A stretch of DNA of 64,000 bases from Niabella pedocola (lineage in GTDB: Bacteria; Bacteroidota; Bacteroidia; Chitinophagales; Chitinophagaceae). Below the pieces are notes generated by a model. That model saw nothing but the letters and a program-made list of their open reading frames with translations. It ran no database searches and was not told the origin of the DNA. Location of the stretch: NCBI RefSeq assembly GCF_021044425.1, contig NZ_JAJNEC010000004.1, positions 186,001 to 250,000 of the forward strand. The letters are read 5' to 3'. A program made the translations under genes and the position numbers. Positions 42,112-50,609 of this stretch are shown here, one piece after another; within the stretch, counting starts at the first letter, position 1, and the number at the start of each line of letters is the position of its first letter.

Positions 42112-44109
42112 TTAAGCTTTTCCTGCAGGTATTTCAATAAATACAGACATGCCCCCGCCCGGCTGCGATTGTACGTCCAGCGTTCCCTTCAAAAAATCGA
42201 CCCGGTGCTGAATATTCTGCCAGCCCATCCCCCCGCTTTGCGCGAGCCCTGCCAGGTCCATTCCCTTGCCGTCGTCTTCCACCGTAACCGAAAGTGCCCC
42301 TTCCCCATAGCTTACCTGTACCAGGGCATTGGCTGCGGCCGCATGTTTGAGTACATTATGGACCAGCTCCTGCACGATCCGGTAAACGGTAACCGCCGTG
42401 GTTTGATCAACCGGGGCCTGTTCCATCCCGATGGACTGGTACACAAGGTGCAGCGCACCGCTGAGCCGGATGCTGTTGCAAAAGTCGCGCAACGCCGTAT
42501 CCAGGCCAAATTTCACCAGCGATTCCGGCATCATGTTGTGCGCCACACGGCGCATTTCCTTAATGGAGCTGTCCAGCATATCCATACTGCGTTCAAAGGC
42601 CAGCTGGTTCTCCGGCGTCATGATTAAATTTTCTTTCATAGTCTGAAATGCATGTTTCATACCACTCAGCATACCGCCCAGCCCGTCGTGCAGGTCCTTG
42701 GCAAGCCGGGTGCGTTCCTGTTCTTCGCCTTTTAATACTGCTTCCGTGGCCGTAAGCTGCCGTTCTGTTTCCAGCTCCGCAATCCGCTGCTGCTGCAGCT
42801 TCTGCCGATGGCGGTAGTTCCGGTACAGCAATCCGAGAATGATCAGCAGCCCCAGTGCCCCCCCAACAAGGATGTAATTTAACGTACTCTTCTGGCGGAT
42901 AGAAAGCCGGTTGATGGTATCCTGTGTTTTTAACTGTACAATTTCCTGCTCTTTATTTTCAATGCGAAAGCGCACTTCCAGCATCGCTATTTTTTGCCGG
43001 CTCTCCTCCGAATTAAGACTGTCTGAAAGTGCTTTTTGCTCCTGTTGAAATGCATACGCCTTTTTATAATTACCCGCCTGTGCATACCATTCTGCATATA
43101 ATTGCAGTGCATCGGCCCGTACATTCCGCATGCCGTTTTCATCGGCAAGCCGGCACAGGGAGTCGATGTACACAACCGCGCCGGCCTGTTTCAGATCTGT
43201 TTTAAGCTGCGCCAGTGCCGTTAATGCCCTGGCGATCTGCGATACATCCTGACTTTCGCTGGCATAGGCATAAGACTGTTTGTAATAGTTCAATGCATTC
43301 AGGGTATCCTTTTGATAATAGGCCGTTATATCGCCTTTATTCAGGTAATACGTAAACAGGCTTTTCGTATTCTGCAGTTGCTGTACAACGGGCCAAACGA
43401 TCTTTAAAATAGCATCTGCAGACGCATACTGACCGATATTCATAAGCATGGTTGCCTTATTCATCAAACAGGTAGCCAATAAACGCGGATCATCAAATTG
43501 TTTGGCCGATTCCACCGCCCTGTCGGAAAACTCCAGGGCCTTTTGATCATTGCTCAGCGCCGTAAAGCAATTAGCAATGGAGGAGTAAATACTTGCGATG
43601 GTTTTAAACCGTTGTTGCTTCAAAATCTTTTCTGCCTGAAAGTAATCGTCAAGTGCCTTACGATAGTCGCCGATGCTGTAGTACAAATTGCCCCTGTTAT
43701 TGTGTAAATGTCCCCGGTTCAGGATCAGATTTGAAGCCGTATCGCCGTTTAAAAGCGCCGCGGCAGAGTCCCCATACCGCAATGCGGTTTCATAGTTGCC
43801 GATATTTTTATAATAGGATAAGGATAAAATATAGGCGGTGCTCAGTCCCCATTTAAAAGCGATCTTTTTACTTAAACGCACCATTTCCTTCAGGTAAGGC
43901 TCAAACCCGGAAGTATTATCATTCAGGGTGGCCCGCATATATTCATACATCGCTTCAATGCGGAGGCTGTCGGTTTGAACGATGCTGATACGCTTGCGCA
44001 GACTGTCTTTATTGATCTGCGCTGCCACCTGTACGCTCATGAATAGTAACAGCACAACAAGCAGCAGTATTTTTTCTCCCCTGCAGAAGAACGGTCGCGT
44101 TGTCTTCAT
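42112..44109 (-). CDS. TPR-containing HisKA_3 sensor histidine kinase
   Basis: A 665-residue membrane kinase. After the signal/anchor (KILLLVVLLLFMSVQVAAQ) a periplasmic region of about 350 residues holds tetratricopeptide repeats (for example LHNNRGNLYYSIGDYRKALDD-type units, SIYSSIANCFTALSNDQKAL). A transmembrane helix (LNYILVGGALGLLIILGLLY) leads to a coiled coil, the HisKA_3 box RTRLAKDLHDGLGGMLSGMK with the phospho-acceptor His, and a HATPase domain (ELVHNVLKHAAA, DDGKGMDL, GGMGWQNIQHRV). The start at 44109 is used instead of 44145 because it opens the signal sequence. It forms an operon with the NarL-type regulator 20 bp downstream. Confidence 0.93.
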   Translation of the reverse strand: MKTTRPFFCRGEKILLLVVLLLFMSVQVAAQINKDSLRKRISIVQTDSLRIEAMYEYMRATLNDNTSGFEPYLKEMVRLSKKIAFKWGLSTAYILSLSYYKNIGNYETALRYGDSAAALLNGDTASNLILNRGHLHNNRGNLYYSIGDYRKALDDYFQAEKILKQQRFKTIASIYSSIANCFTALSNDQKALEFSDRAVESAKQFDDPRLLATCLMNKATMLMNIGQYASADAILKIVWPVVQQLQNTKSLFTYYLNKGDITAYYQKDTLNALNYYKQSYAYASESQDVSQIARALTALAQLKTDLKQAGAVVYIDSLCRLADENGMRNVRADALQLYAEWYAQAGNYKKAYAFQQEQKALSDSLNSEESRQKIAMLEVRFRIENKEQEIVQLKTQDTINRLSIRQKSTLNYILVGGALGLLIILGLLYRNYRHRQKLQQQRIAELETERQLTATEAVLKGEEQERTRLAKDLHDGLGGMLSGMKHAFQTMKENLIMTPENQLAFERSMDMLDSSIKEMRRVAHNMMPESLVKFGLDTALRDFCNSIRLSGALHLVYQSIGMEQAPVDQTTAVTVYRIVQELVHNVLKHAAAANALVQVSYGEGALSVTVEDDGKGMDLAGLAQSGGMGWQNIQHRVDFLKGTLDVQSQPGGGMSVFIEIPAGKA

Positions 44110-44260
44110 TCTACAAATAAAAGGTATTGCTACCGCCACCGGCATCCCCTATTTCGGGGATATTTTAAGCGCATGGATAAAAATCCCCCTTTTACAGGAT
44201 AAGCGGCCCGGTCAACACCGGCTAGTTTTACAGCATCAACAAAAATTAAAACCAAGGCAT

Positions 44261-45358
44261 ATGAAACCAATCGCCCCACTCCTGCTCCTGTTGCTTTGCC
44301 TCTGCCATTGCACCAAACAACACGAAAAAAATACCGCCGGTCTTACTGCGTTCCGGTCCTATACCGAAAAAGGAAGCCGGACACTCCGGTTAGCCGACAG
44401 CATCGACCGTTCTAAAGAATTTCCCCCGCCACCTTCTCCTTTTCCTGCCGACCTGGAAGAGCGGATCGGGGAAATCGTAAAACCGGCACAGGAGAGACTG
44501 CAGGCCGTGTTCAGCAAGGATGAAACCGGCATGTACAAGGCCTACCTCCGGGATATCGAACGGTTCAAAGAACTGAAGTCGCCGGAGGAATCGGGCAAAG
44601 CGCTGGAGCATATCAAAGCTACCTATTATACATTTATAAAAGCCGCCTGGAAAAAAGCAGCCATCAATGAAAAAGAATACCAGTTAAAAATCATCAATGC
44701 CCTGCCGGAAAATTTGAAGAAAAATATCGTATTTGATCCGGAGTTCCTGGGCTTTAAGATAAGTGGCGGCGCCCGCAAACCCGACCAGGATCCGCCGCCA
44801 CCACCACCTCCCGCACCGGAGCCTCTGAAATGTGTGGATGGAAAAGCCACGATCTTCGAGGTCCCGTATACAGAGCGGATCGTTGGCGCCTCCGCCACCA
44901 CCATGCTCGAACAAGGCAGGGCCTTATTTGTAACCAGTTTAAGCTTTCCGCCCGGAGGTATTGCCTGGGCCCGCAATCTCGCCGGTACAGATGTTACCAT
45001 ACCCGGCACTTTTGCGGACGATAAACGGCTGATCCGTATAAAAAAACAATTTGAATGGAGAACCGCAGCCACGGCCATTTCCGGCGGATGGGTATCCGTT
45101 GCCGAAACCGGGTACCAATCGCATTGGTGGAACTGGGATTTTTCGATAAAAGTAGTAGCGCCCGTAATCTGGTTCAGTGAGTTTAAGGCAACCTGGGACC
45201 TGGGCTATGAAGAACTGGTAGAAAAACGGTACCTGCTGAATATCCGGTATGGGTTTGCCACCTATACATCGGCACGTACCTTACCTATCGCGGTTGCAAA
45301 TGGCTGGTCTTTACTAACCATCCGGAAATGGGAACTATGCGAAGAAGAGCCTCAATAA
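44261..45358 (+). CDS. Lipoprotein of unknown function
   Basis: A 365-residue lipoprotein (MKPIAPLLLLLLCLCHC signal). The start at 44261 is the Met of that signal; the frame is open further left but overlaps the divergent kinase gene. A helical N-terminal part (SFPADLEERIGEIVKPAQERL-like region, residues 55-150) is separated by a proline run (QDPPPPPPPAPEPLKC) from a C-terminal beta-rich domain (ARTLPIAVANGWSLLTIRKW at the end). I recognise no family. It heads a row of three exported-protein genes divergent from a TPR kinase operon. Confidence 0.78.
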   Translation: MKPIAPLLLLLLCLCHCTKQHEKNTAGLTAFRSYTEKGSRTLRLADSIDRSKEFPPPPSPFPADLEERIGEIVKPAQERLQAVFSKDETGMYKAYLRDIERFKELKSPEESGKALEHIKATYYTFIKAAWKKAAINEKEYQLKIINALPENLKKNIVFDPEFLGFKISGGARKPDQDPPPPPPPAPEPLKCVDGKATIFEVPYTERIVGASATTMLEQGRALFVTSLSFPPGGIAWARNLAGTDVTIPGTFADDKRLIRIKKQFEWRTAATAISGGWVSVAETGYQSHWWNWDFSIKVVAPVIWFSEFKATWDLGYEELVEKRYLLNIRYGFATYTSARTLPIAVANGWSLLTIRKWELCEEEPQ

Positions 45359-45390
45359 TATTCCTGAAAAATAAATCAAACTTCAATAGT

Positions 45391-45897
45391 ATGCGAACAT
45401 TTATATCACTCCTGGCCCTCTCCGTACTGCTTCTTTTTTCCTGTACAAAAACAACGGAATATGGAACAACGGATCTTACCGAACAGGCCCTCACCCGGCA
45501 ACCCGCATTAACGATCACAAAGGCAGCAAAACCTCCGGCACTGAAGCAATACATCACCACCATTACCTGGCGTGGTGCCCGGGTATGGTACACGCCCACT
45601 GCGGCATGGGTAGATTCTGTACGCTCCATAAATTTTTATGCCAACGGCACCGTTGAGTGGGTAAAACAGGGTTGGGAATATGTAACCCGGCTGCCGGGCA
45701 CCTATACGATACAGGGCAATGCCATTACCATCCGGTTCCGGTACCCGCCCTATACACACCAGCTGCAGGGCGTATACGACCGGAATACCGGGATCATCAG
45801 CGGCAGCTTTACAGAAACCCGGAACCCGGCTCCGGATGCTCCTCCGGCTTATACACCCGGAACCACCACCGGGGAATTTAATTTCTATAAAAAATAA
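45391..45897 (+). CDS. Small lipoprotein, lipocalin-like pattern
   Basis: A 168-residue lipoprotein (MRTFISLLALSVLLLFSC). The mature part is beta-rich: INFYANGTVEWVKQGWEY, LPGTYTIQGNAITIRFRY, LQGVYDRNTGIISGSFTETR, ending GEFNFYKK. The alternation 'GTYTIQGN-ITIRF... G-ISGSF' recalls lipocalin-like domains of Bacteroidota lipoproteins, without proof. It is 32 bp after the preceding lipoprotein gene and a hairpin lies beyond its stop. Confidence 0.72.
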   Translation: MRTFISLLALSVLLLFSCTKTTEYGTTDLTEQALTRQPALTITKAAKPPALKQYITTITWRGARVWYTPTAAWVDSVRSINFYANGTVEWVKQGWEYVTRLPGTYTIQGNAITIRFRYPPYTHQLQGVYDRNTGIISGSFTETRNPAPDAPPAYTPGTTTGEFNFYKK

Positions 45898-45912
45898 AAA
45901 GCATAAATAACC

Positions 45913-45940
45913 GCCCGGATCGCTACTGCAGTATCCGGGC
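45913..45940 (+). other. Hairpin between exported-protein genes
   Basis: GCCCGGAT (45913-45920) and ATCCGGGC (45933-45940) form a perfect 8-bp stem with a 12-nt loop, followed by ATAAAAAC instead of a T run. It could attenuate or protect the transcript between two operon genes. Confidence 0.45.
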
Positions 45941-45955
45941 ATAAAAACAACAACT

Positions 45956-46756
45956 ATGTACAGGCACAGAACAGCGCTACTGGTATGTTCCATTGCCATC
46001 CTGGCGTTTAAAACGGCGGATGATATCATCGAAAAACTCGGCCTGTCGGCGCAAACGGCGCAGCAACATATCCTGGGTAATATTGTTGGTGATTTCCGGC
46101 ACGAGCCCATTGACGTATCGGTTACGGAAGATGACGGCAACGATTCCCCTTCGGCCGATGCACAACGGAAACAATTCCGGATACCGGTAGCAGACCAGCT
46201 GCCACAGGCAGCGAGCGGCGACAAGGCAGCCCTGGCAAAGGCGCTTTGCATGTATGTAAAAAGCTATGTAAACAGCCCGGAATTCCGGGCAGCTTACCAG
46301 CAGGCCCGGGAGGCGGCCAAACCCAGCTCCGAACCGATGCAGATCGATATCACCGCACTGAAAGCTTCGCTGAAAGAATTGGAAACAAGCCTTACAACAA
46401 TGAAGGCCCATAAAATGCCGGCAACAATGATTCAGCAAATGGAAAAAGGTATTGCCCAGCAAAAGCAGTTGATCGCTCAAAACAGTGATCCCACACCCAA
46501 TAAAACCCGGTGGCTGCAGCAATATCCCGAAGATCCTTCAATGGCTGTAAAACGGCGCCTGGAGGAATACCTGAAACTGGCCGCCACAGTCGATTTTAAT
46601 GCGGCCACCACCGGCAAGTACAGAAAATTTACAAACCCCGTCTATGAAGCCAAAAGCCTGAAATGGAAAGCTATTTACCGGGCGGGCAAAGAAGTAAATG
46701 CGGTAACTGCCGCGTTTGTAAAACAATGGCTGCAGGAAGGTATTATGAAAAATTAG
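45956..46756 (+). CDS. Exported hypothetical protein
   Basis: A 266-residue protein with a probable signal peptide (MYRHRTALLVCSIAILAFKT). It is mostly helical, with a coiled-coil-like part at about 125-165 (ALKASLKELETSLTTMKAHK) and an Ala/Lys-rich C terminus. DIIEKLGLSAQTAQQHILGN near the N terminus and VKSYVNSPEFRAAYQQARE are striking but unassigned. I do not recognise a family. It is the third of three exported-protein genes in a row, 58 bp after the second, and is followed by a 32-bp palindrome. Confidence 0.75.
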   Translation: MYRHRTALLVCSIAILAFKTADDIIEKLGLSAQTAQQHILGNIVGDFRHEPIDVSVTEDDGNDSPSADAQRKQFRIPVADQLPQAASGDKAALAKALCMYVKSYVNSPEFRAAYQQAREAAKPSSEPMQIDITALKASLKELETSLTTMKAHKMPATMIQQMEKGIAQQKQLIAQNSDPTPNKTRWLQQYPEDPSMAVKRRLEEYLKLAATVDFNAATTGKYRKFTNPVYEAKSLKWKAIYRAGKEVNAVTAAFVKQWLQEGIMKN

Positions 46757-46764
46757 GATTCATG

Positions 46765-46796
46765 CTTGCCGGGGCCCCTCCGGGAGACCCGGCAAG
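46765..46796. repeat. 32-bp palindrome, copy 1
   Basis: CTTGCCGGGGCCCCTCCGGG followed by AGACCCGGCAAG: arms CTTGCCGGG/CCCGGCAAG, with one base changed relative to copy 2 at 49984-50015. It starts 9 bp after a stop codon, like copy 2, so it may mark transcript 3' ends. Confidence 0.75.
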
Positions 46797-46852
46797 GAAA
46801 TACCGGTTTAGCCGGCCTTTCCGGGAAGCAGGCGGCCTACTACCGGGACCGT

Positions 46853-47266
46853 TTACAGGTAGGTTTGAACAAAATCGCTTGCGTATGTTTTTATAAGATC
46901 CCTTACGCGCGCAAATGCTTTTGCTACCGCTTCTTCTGTACCCTGAAATTTAGCCGGATCCGGGAAATTATAATGAAGCATTACTGCCCTTGAAGGAAAA
47001 ACCGGGCATCGTTCTTTTGCATGATCACAGACTGTAATGATATAGTCGAAACCGATATCCCGGTACTCGGTAACATTGTTGGACGTATGCCCAGAAATAT
47101 CAATACCATCTTCTTTCATAGTGGCCACCGCCTTTGGATTTACCCCATGCGTTTCTACACCCGCGCTATAAATTACTGCCTTGCTTCCCGCAAAATGCCT
47201 TAAATAACCTTCCGCGATCTGGCTCCGGCAGCTGTTTCCTGTGCAAAGCACCAATACTTTTTTCAT
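46853..47266 (-). CDS. arsC: Thioredoxin-coupled arsenate reductase
   Basis: Low-molecular-weight phosphatase-fold arsenate reductase, 137 residues, reducing arsenate to arsenite. The P-loop is CTGNSCRSQIAEG (nucleophile Cys8, Arg14), and the resolving pair is Cys80 and Cys87 in TVCDHAKERCPVF, the three-Cys arrangement of thioredoxin-dependent enzymes. The C terminus HYNFPDPAKFQGT holds the Asp-Pro of the general acid loop. It follows a DUF6428 gene by 49 bp under an ArsR-type operator. No arsenite exporter gene (acr3 or arsB) is present nearby. Confidence 0.95.
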   Translation of the reverse strand: MKKVLVLCTGNSCRSQIAEGYLRHFAGSKAVIYSAGVETHGVNPKAVATMKEDGIDISGHTSNNVTEYRDIGFDYIITVCDHAKERCPVFPSRAVMLHYNFPDPAKFQGTEEAVAKAFARVRDLIKTYASDFVQTYL

Positions 47267-47315
47267 CTGTTCCTGTTATATGAATTTTGATATGGATCCG
47301 TTTCCCAGATTTCTG

Positions 47316-47792
47316 TTAGCAACATCCGCCTCCGGGCGTACAGCAACCATCGGAGCTAACGGACAGTTCCTGCAAGGATACTTTTTGCTTTGCCGGTGGT
47401 ATGCCGCAATGATCTTTAGCCAGGCAATCGGTAACCGTTGAAACCAGCACGAACGCTGCTCCGTCAAAATCAAGCCCATACCGGCCAATGGTAGCCCCCT
47501 GGTATTCTACCTCTACTTCCAGGTCGGCATCAAGCGAAAGCTTTTGCTCGCAGCGCTGAATAATGTTGAGCAATTTGCCGGGCTTTAAGCGGTGCTCGTA
47601 ATCATTGGCGTTCCATAACTGGAAATTCACTTTCGCTTCGGAACGGGTTGTTCCGCCACAATCAATAAACTGTTTATGAACCATGCCCACTTCTGTTACA
47701 TGAAAATGTTCCGGCACTTTGGTACCATCCGGCAACAGGAATTCAACGTTGTTTAAACCGGACAATCTATTTTTAACTTCAGACAGCTTCAT
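47316..47792 (-). CDS. DUF6428 family protein of the arsenic locus
   Basis: A 158-residue cytoplasmic protein that I recognise as DUF6428, regularly found between arsR and arsC in Bacteroidota. Conserved parts are MKLSEVKNRLSGLNNVEFLL, HFHVTEVGMVHKQFIDCGG, NFQLWNANDYEHRLKPGKLL and FDGAAFVLVSTVTDCLAKDHCG. The C terminus is Cys-rich (DGCCTPGGGCC), suitable for binding arsenite or another soft metal; that is inference. An ArsR-type operator lies 25 bp before its start, so it begins its own transcript with arsC. Confidence 0.87.
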   Translation of the reverse strand: MKLSEVKNRLSGLNNVEFLLPDGTKVPEHFHVTEVGMVHKQFIDCGGTTRSEAKVNFQLWNANDYEHRLKPGKLLNIIQRCEQKLSLDADLEVEVEYQGATIGRYGLDFDGAAFVLVSTVTDCLAKDHCGIPPAKQKVSLQELSVSSDGCCTPGGGCC

Positions 47793-47816
47793 ATGTTTTA
47801 TTTTATTGTTTATAAT

Positions 47817-47832
47817 ATCGTATTATTACGAT
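47817..47832. promoter_or_regulatory. ArsR operator, upstream of DUF6428-arsC
   Basis: ATCGTATTATTACGAT: perfect 6-bp arms (ATCGTA/TACGAT) around TTAT. It lies 24 bp before the DUF6428 start and matches the site in front of arsR at 13 or more of 16 positions. Confidence 0.7.
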
Positions 47833-47850
47833 GAATCTTTTTAAAAAATT

Positions 47851-48180
47851 TTAGCAGCAGTTTTTTACGGGCGTAAACGATGCAAAAAATCCTGAAAATT
47901 CATTGCTGATCTGCACCCACACTTTTTCGTCGATACAATAACAGACACGGGTGCCTTCAATACTTCCTTTGATGATACCTGCATTTTTCAATTCCCGCAG
48001 ATGTTGGGAAATCGTAGCCTGTGCCAGTCCCAGTTCCTCAACCAGGTCGTTGCATATGCAGGCTTCAGCCTTTATAATATGCTGAAGAATGGCGATACGG
48101 GCAGGGTGCGCCAATGCCTTTAAGACCGTAGCCAACCGGTTCTGCTGCCGGTTAAATATTTCTGATTTCGTAATGCCCAT
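47851..48180 (-). CDS. arsR: ArsR/SmtB-family metalloregulator
   Basis: A 109-residue winged-helix repressor that releases DNA on binding arsenite or a similar metal(loid). The start at 48180 (MGITKSEIFNRQQN) is used, six codons inside the longest frame. The HTH core is CNDLVEELGLAQATISQHLR with the preceding ALAHPARIAILQHI. Candidate metal ligands are Cys41 and Cys43 (EACICNDL) and the terminal CysCys (VKNCC). A 16-bp palindrome stands 12 bp before the start codon and a near-identical one precedes the next gene downstream, so it probably represses both itself and DUF6428-arsC. Confidence 0.93.
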   Translation of the reverse strand: MGITKSEIFNRQQNRLATVLKALAHPARIAILQHIIKAEACICNDLVEELGLAQATISQHLRELKNAGIIKGSIEGTRVCYCIDEKVWVQISNEFSGFFASFTPVKNCC

Positions 48181-48191
48181 ACCAAGTATAC

Positions 48192-48207
48192 ATCGCAATA
48201 TTACGAT
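48192..48207. promoter_or_regulatory. ArsR operator, upstream of arsR
   Basis: ATCGCAATATTACGAT: arms ATCGCA/TACGAT (five of six pairs) around ATAT, 11 bp before the arsR ATG. Same length and core as the site at 47817-47832. Confidence 0.68.
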
Positions 48208-48350
48208 TAATTTATGAGAACAAAAAAAAGTTGTACTTATGCCGCCCTCTTTTCAGCGCTGTAACCGCCTTAGCAAGACCAATAGTCCCGTCAGGCGCTA
48301 CATTGTACCGGAAGTGTTGTCATTCCATAACTTTCAAATCCAATATGCCC

Positions 48351-48358
48351 TATTTTTG
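48351..48358 (+). promoter_or_regulatory. -7 promoter element of antiporter gene
   Basis: TATTTTTG matches TAnnTTTG; 24 bp before the antiporter ATG. No consensus -33 TTG is seen at 19-21 bp. Confidence 0.45.
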
Positions 48359-48382
48359 TTTTAAGAAAACCAACATTCAGAT

Positions 48383-49963
48383 ATGCATGAACAACTCCCC
48401 TTCATGTTGGCGCTGGTAGCTGCAATTGTACTGATTGAAATGCTGGCAAAAAAATGGCGCGTTGCGTATCCTGTACTGCTGGTGGTTGCCGGTTTGCTGA
48501 TCAGCTTTGTTCCGGGGTTGCCCCGGGTAGTGATTGACCCCGATATGATCTTCTTTATTTTCCTGCCGCCGCTTTTGTTTGAAGCATCCTGGTCGATCTC
48601 TTTTAAAGAAATGAAAAAATGGTGGCGCATCATTGGCAGTTTCGCATTCCTGGTGGTACTTTTCTCTGCATTTGCGGTGGCCATTGTAGCCAACCATTTC
48701 ATACCCGGGTTTACGATCGCCCTGGGTTTTCTGCTGGGCGGCATTGTGTCACCGCCCGACGCCGTAAGCACCGCTGCCATTACAAAATTTGTAACCATTC
48801 CTAAATCAACCTCCGCCGTCCTGGAAGGCGAAAGCCTCCTTAACGATGCTTCCTCACTGATCATTTTCAAGTTTGCACTGGTAGCGGTGGGTACCGGGCA
48901 ATTTCTTTTCCGGGATGCAATCACCGATTTTTCGTGGATGGTCATTGGCGGAGTGGGCATCGGGCTCCTGTTTGGCTGGTTGTTTATGCAGGCCCACAAA
49001 CGATTGCCGACCGATGCCCCTTCCGATATCGTATTTACCCTTATTGAACCGTATTTTTTATACTGGATCGCAGAGCAGCTGCACAGCTCCGGTGTGCTGG
49101 CCGTTGTTTCCGGCGGCCTGTTCTTATCCAGCCGGAGGTTTACGATCCTGAGCGGCGCCAGCCGTATCAAGGGGTTCAGCTTCTGGGAGGCATTGATCTT
49201 TATTTTAAACGGGATCGTATTTATGCTGATTGGCCTGGAGCTTCCGGAAGTAGTGGCCGGGCTGCGTGCCGATGGCATTTCGGTACGCACGGCCTTTGGC
49301 TATGGCGCCCTGGTTACCGGCATCCTCATCATCGCAAGGATCATTAGTTCCTATACCGCCATGATGGCTACCTTTTTGTTCCGGCGCAGTGTGATACCGG
49401 TTGCTCCCCAACGCAGCTGGCGGAGCATCCTTCACCTGCCATTGCTGATGGGCTGGACGGGTATGCGGGGCGTGGTATCGCTTGCCGCAGCACTGGCCAT
49501 CCCTTCCATGTTGAACGGCGCACCCTTTCCGCAGCGCAATCTTATTTTGTTCATTACCTTCATCGTCATCCTGCTCACGTTATTACTACAGGGGCTAACG
49601 CTCCCCTATTTTATAAAGCGGGTCGGATTCGTGCAATTCTCCAAAGCATTAAGCGAGGAGGAAGCCACACATAAAGCCAAGACACTGCTGCTAAAGGAAA
49701 CGCTGCGATTTCTGAAGGAAAGCGACCAGGAAGGACCAGGCAATCCGCACCTGTCGTATATGGTGGAGCAATGGGAGCGCAAACTCAGGGAACCTGAAAA
49801 ATTCAGGATAACCGAGGCTTCAAAAAAAGCCTACCTGGACTTACTGGATCTGCAACGCCGGTTCCTGGTGGGCCTCCACAATGATGATCCGGAGATCCAT
49901 AGCGACATCATTAACCGGCTTATTCACCAGGTTGACCTGGAGGAAGAACGGATCCGGAGTTAA
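48383..49963 (+). CDS. Na+/H+ antiporter, CPA1 (NhaP-type) family
   Basis: A 526-residue inner-membrane cation/proton antiporter. About 12 transmembrane helices occupy residues 1-410. Hallmarks are FLPPLLFEASWSI, the ion-binding helix IALGFLLGGIVSPPDAVSTA (PDA motif), VLEGESLLNDASSLIIFKFA (ND motif) and the late MGWTGMRGVVSLAAALAIP. The cytoplasmic tail (415-526) is helical and charged. Many database entries for this subfamily come from Bacteroidota. The gene is monocistronic, with its own -7 element, and is followed by a 32-bp palindrome. Ion specificity (Na+ or K+) cannot be read. Confidence 0.94.
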   Translation: MHEQLPFMLALVAAIVLIEMLAKKWRVAYPVLLVVAGLLISFVPGLPRVVIDPDMIFFIFLPPLLFEASWSISFKEMKKWWRIIGSFAFLVVLFSAFAVAIVANHFIPGFTIALGFLLGGIVSPPDAVSTAAITKFVTIPKSTSAVLEGESLLNDASSLIIFKFALVAVGTGQFLFRDAITDFSWMVIGGVGIGLLFGWLFMQAHKRLPTDAPSDIVFTLIEPYFLYWIAEQLHSSGVLAVVSGGLFLSSRRFTILSGASRIKGFSFWEALIFILNGIVFMLIGLELPEVVAGLRADGISVRTAFGYGALVTGILIIARIISSYTAMMATFLFRRSVIPVAPQRSWRSILHLPLLMGWTGMRGVVSLAAALAIPSMLNGAPFPQRNLILFITFIVILLTLLLQGLTLPYFIKRVGFVQFSKALSEEEATHKAKTLLLKETLRFLKESDQEGPGNPHLSYMVEQWERKLREPEKFRITEASKKAYLDLLDLQRRFLVGLHNDDPEIHSDIINRLIHQVDLEEERIRS

Positions 49964-49983
49964 AATACTTTTTCCGTTCAACG

Positions 49984-50015
49984 CTTGCCGGGTCCCCTCC
50001 GGGAGACCCGGCAAG
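49984..50015. repeat. 32-bp palindrome, copy 2
   Basis: CTTGCCGGGTCCCCTCCGGG followed by AGACCCGGCAAG: arms CTTGCCGGGTC/GACCCGGCAAG (11 bp perfect). It differs from copy 1 (46765-46796) by one base. It lies 20 bp after the antiporter stop codon. Confidence 0.75.
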
Positions 50016-50117
50016 GAACGGGAAATATAGCCGAAAGACTGAATACCGAATAAATATTTCATCCGCCATTGGCTTACACTACACAGGAATAAAGTATTGC
50101 ACTAACAGCGTTTGGTA

Positions 50118-50609
50118 CTACCGGGCAATCAAATAAATGATAATTGCTAAAACAACAATAACTAAACCAATAGACACACGTCGTTCTGATTGAAAGTCTT
50201 TGTAGGCTTTTTCCATTTGCTCGCGGGTAAGATTTGCATCCGGCACCCCAAAATATGCACGGTAGTGTTTTTCGGCACTATCAAACGCATTGCGCTTCCA
50301 TGCGTCTTTAAATGCAGCCTTTTGAGCTGACCTTATTACCGCTTGCTGGGTAGCTTTATCGATTTCCTCCTGTTGCACGCGCCGATGTTCATACTTAACC
50401 GTTTGGCTTTGATACTGTGAGGGAAACCAGTTGTTGCCGCAGGCCATACAAGTAATTTTGACTTTATTACTCCCAAGGGTACCGGCAAGAATGCCTATTC
50501 CTCCCGTAAGCAGGCCGCCGACCACGGCCTTTTTTCCCGAAAAGCCCTTTTTCCCGGCGGCGATTTGAGAGGATCCGCATTTTGGACATTTAATTAAATC
50601 CTGAGACAT
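50118..50609 (-). CDS. Zinc-ribbon protein with C-terminal membrane anchor
   Basis: A 163-residue protein. The start MSQDLIKCPKCGSS at 50609 is used; the longer frame to 50651 has no extra conserved sequence. An N-terminal zinc ribbon (CPKCGSS ... CMACGNNW) encloses a Gly-rich hydrophobic stretch (VVGGLLTGGIGILAGTLGS) typical of such two-part ribbons. The middle is charged and helical; the end is one transmembrane helix (IGLVIVVLAIIIYLIAR), giving a tail-anchored form. I know of no function. It stands alone with no close neighbours. Confidence 0.78.
   Translation of the reverse strand: MSQDLIKCPKCGSSQIAAGKKGFSGKKAVVGGLLTGGIGILAGTLGSNKVKITCMACGNNWFPSQYQSQTVKYEHRRVQQEEIDKATQQAVIRSAQKAAFKDAWKRNAFDSAEKHYRAYFGVPDANLTREQMEKAYKDFQSERRVSIGLVIVVLAIIIYLIAR

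Noticed and set aside
44626..45078. Gly-rich minus-strand frame (PE/PGRS-like appearance)
   Set aside because: The glycine run is the complement of the proline run in the lipoprotein gene on the plus strand.
48361..49290. Long minus-strand open frame of about 300 codons
   Set aside because: It is the shadow of the antiporter gene; sequence is low in hydrophobics and without motifs.
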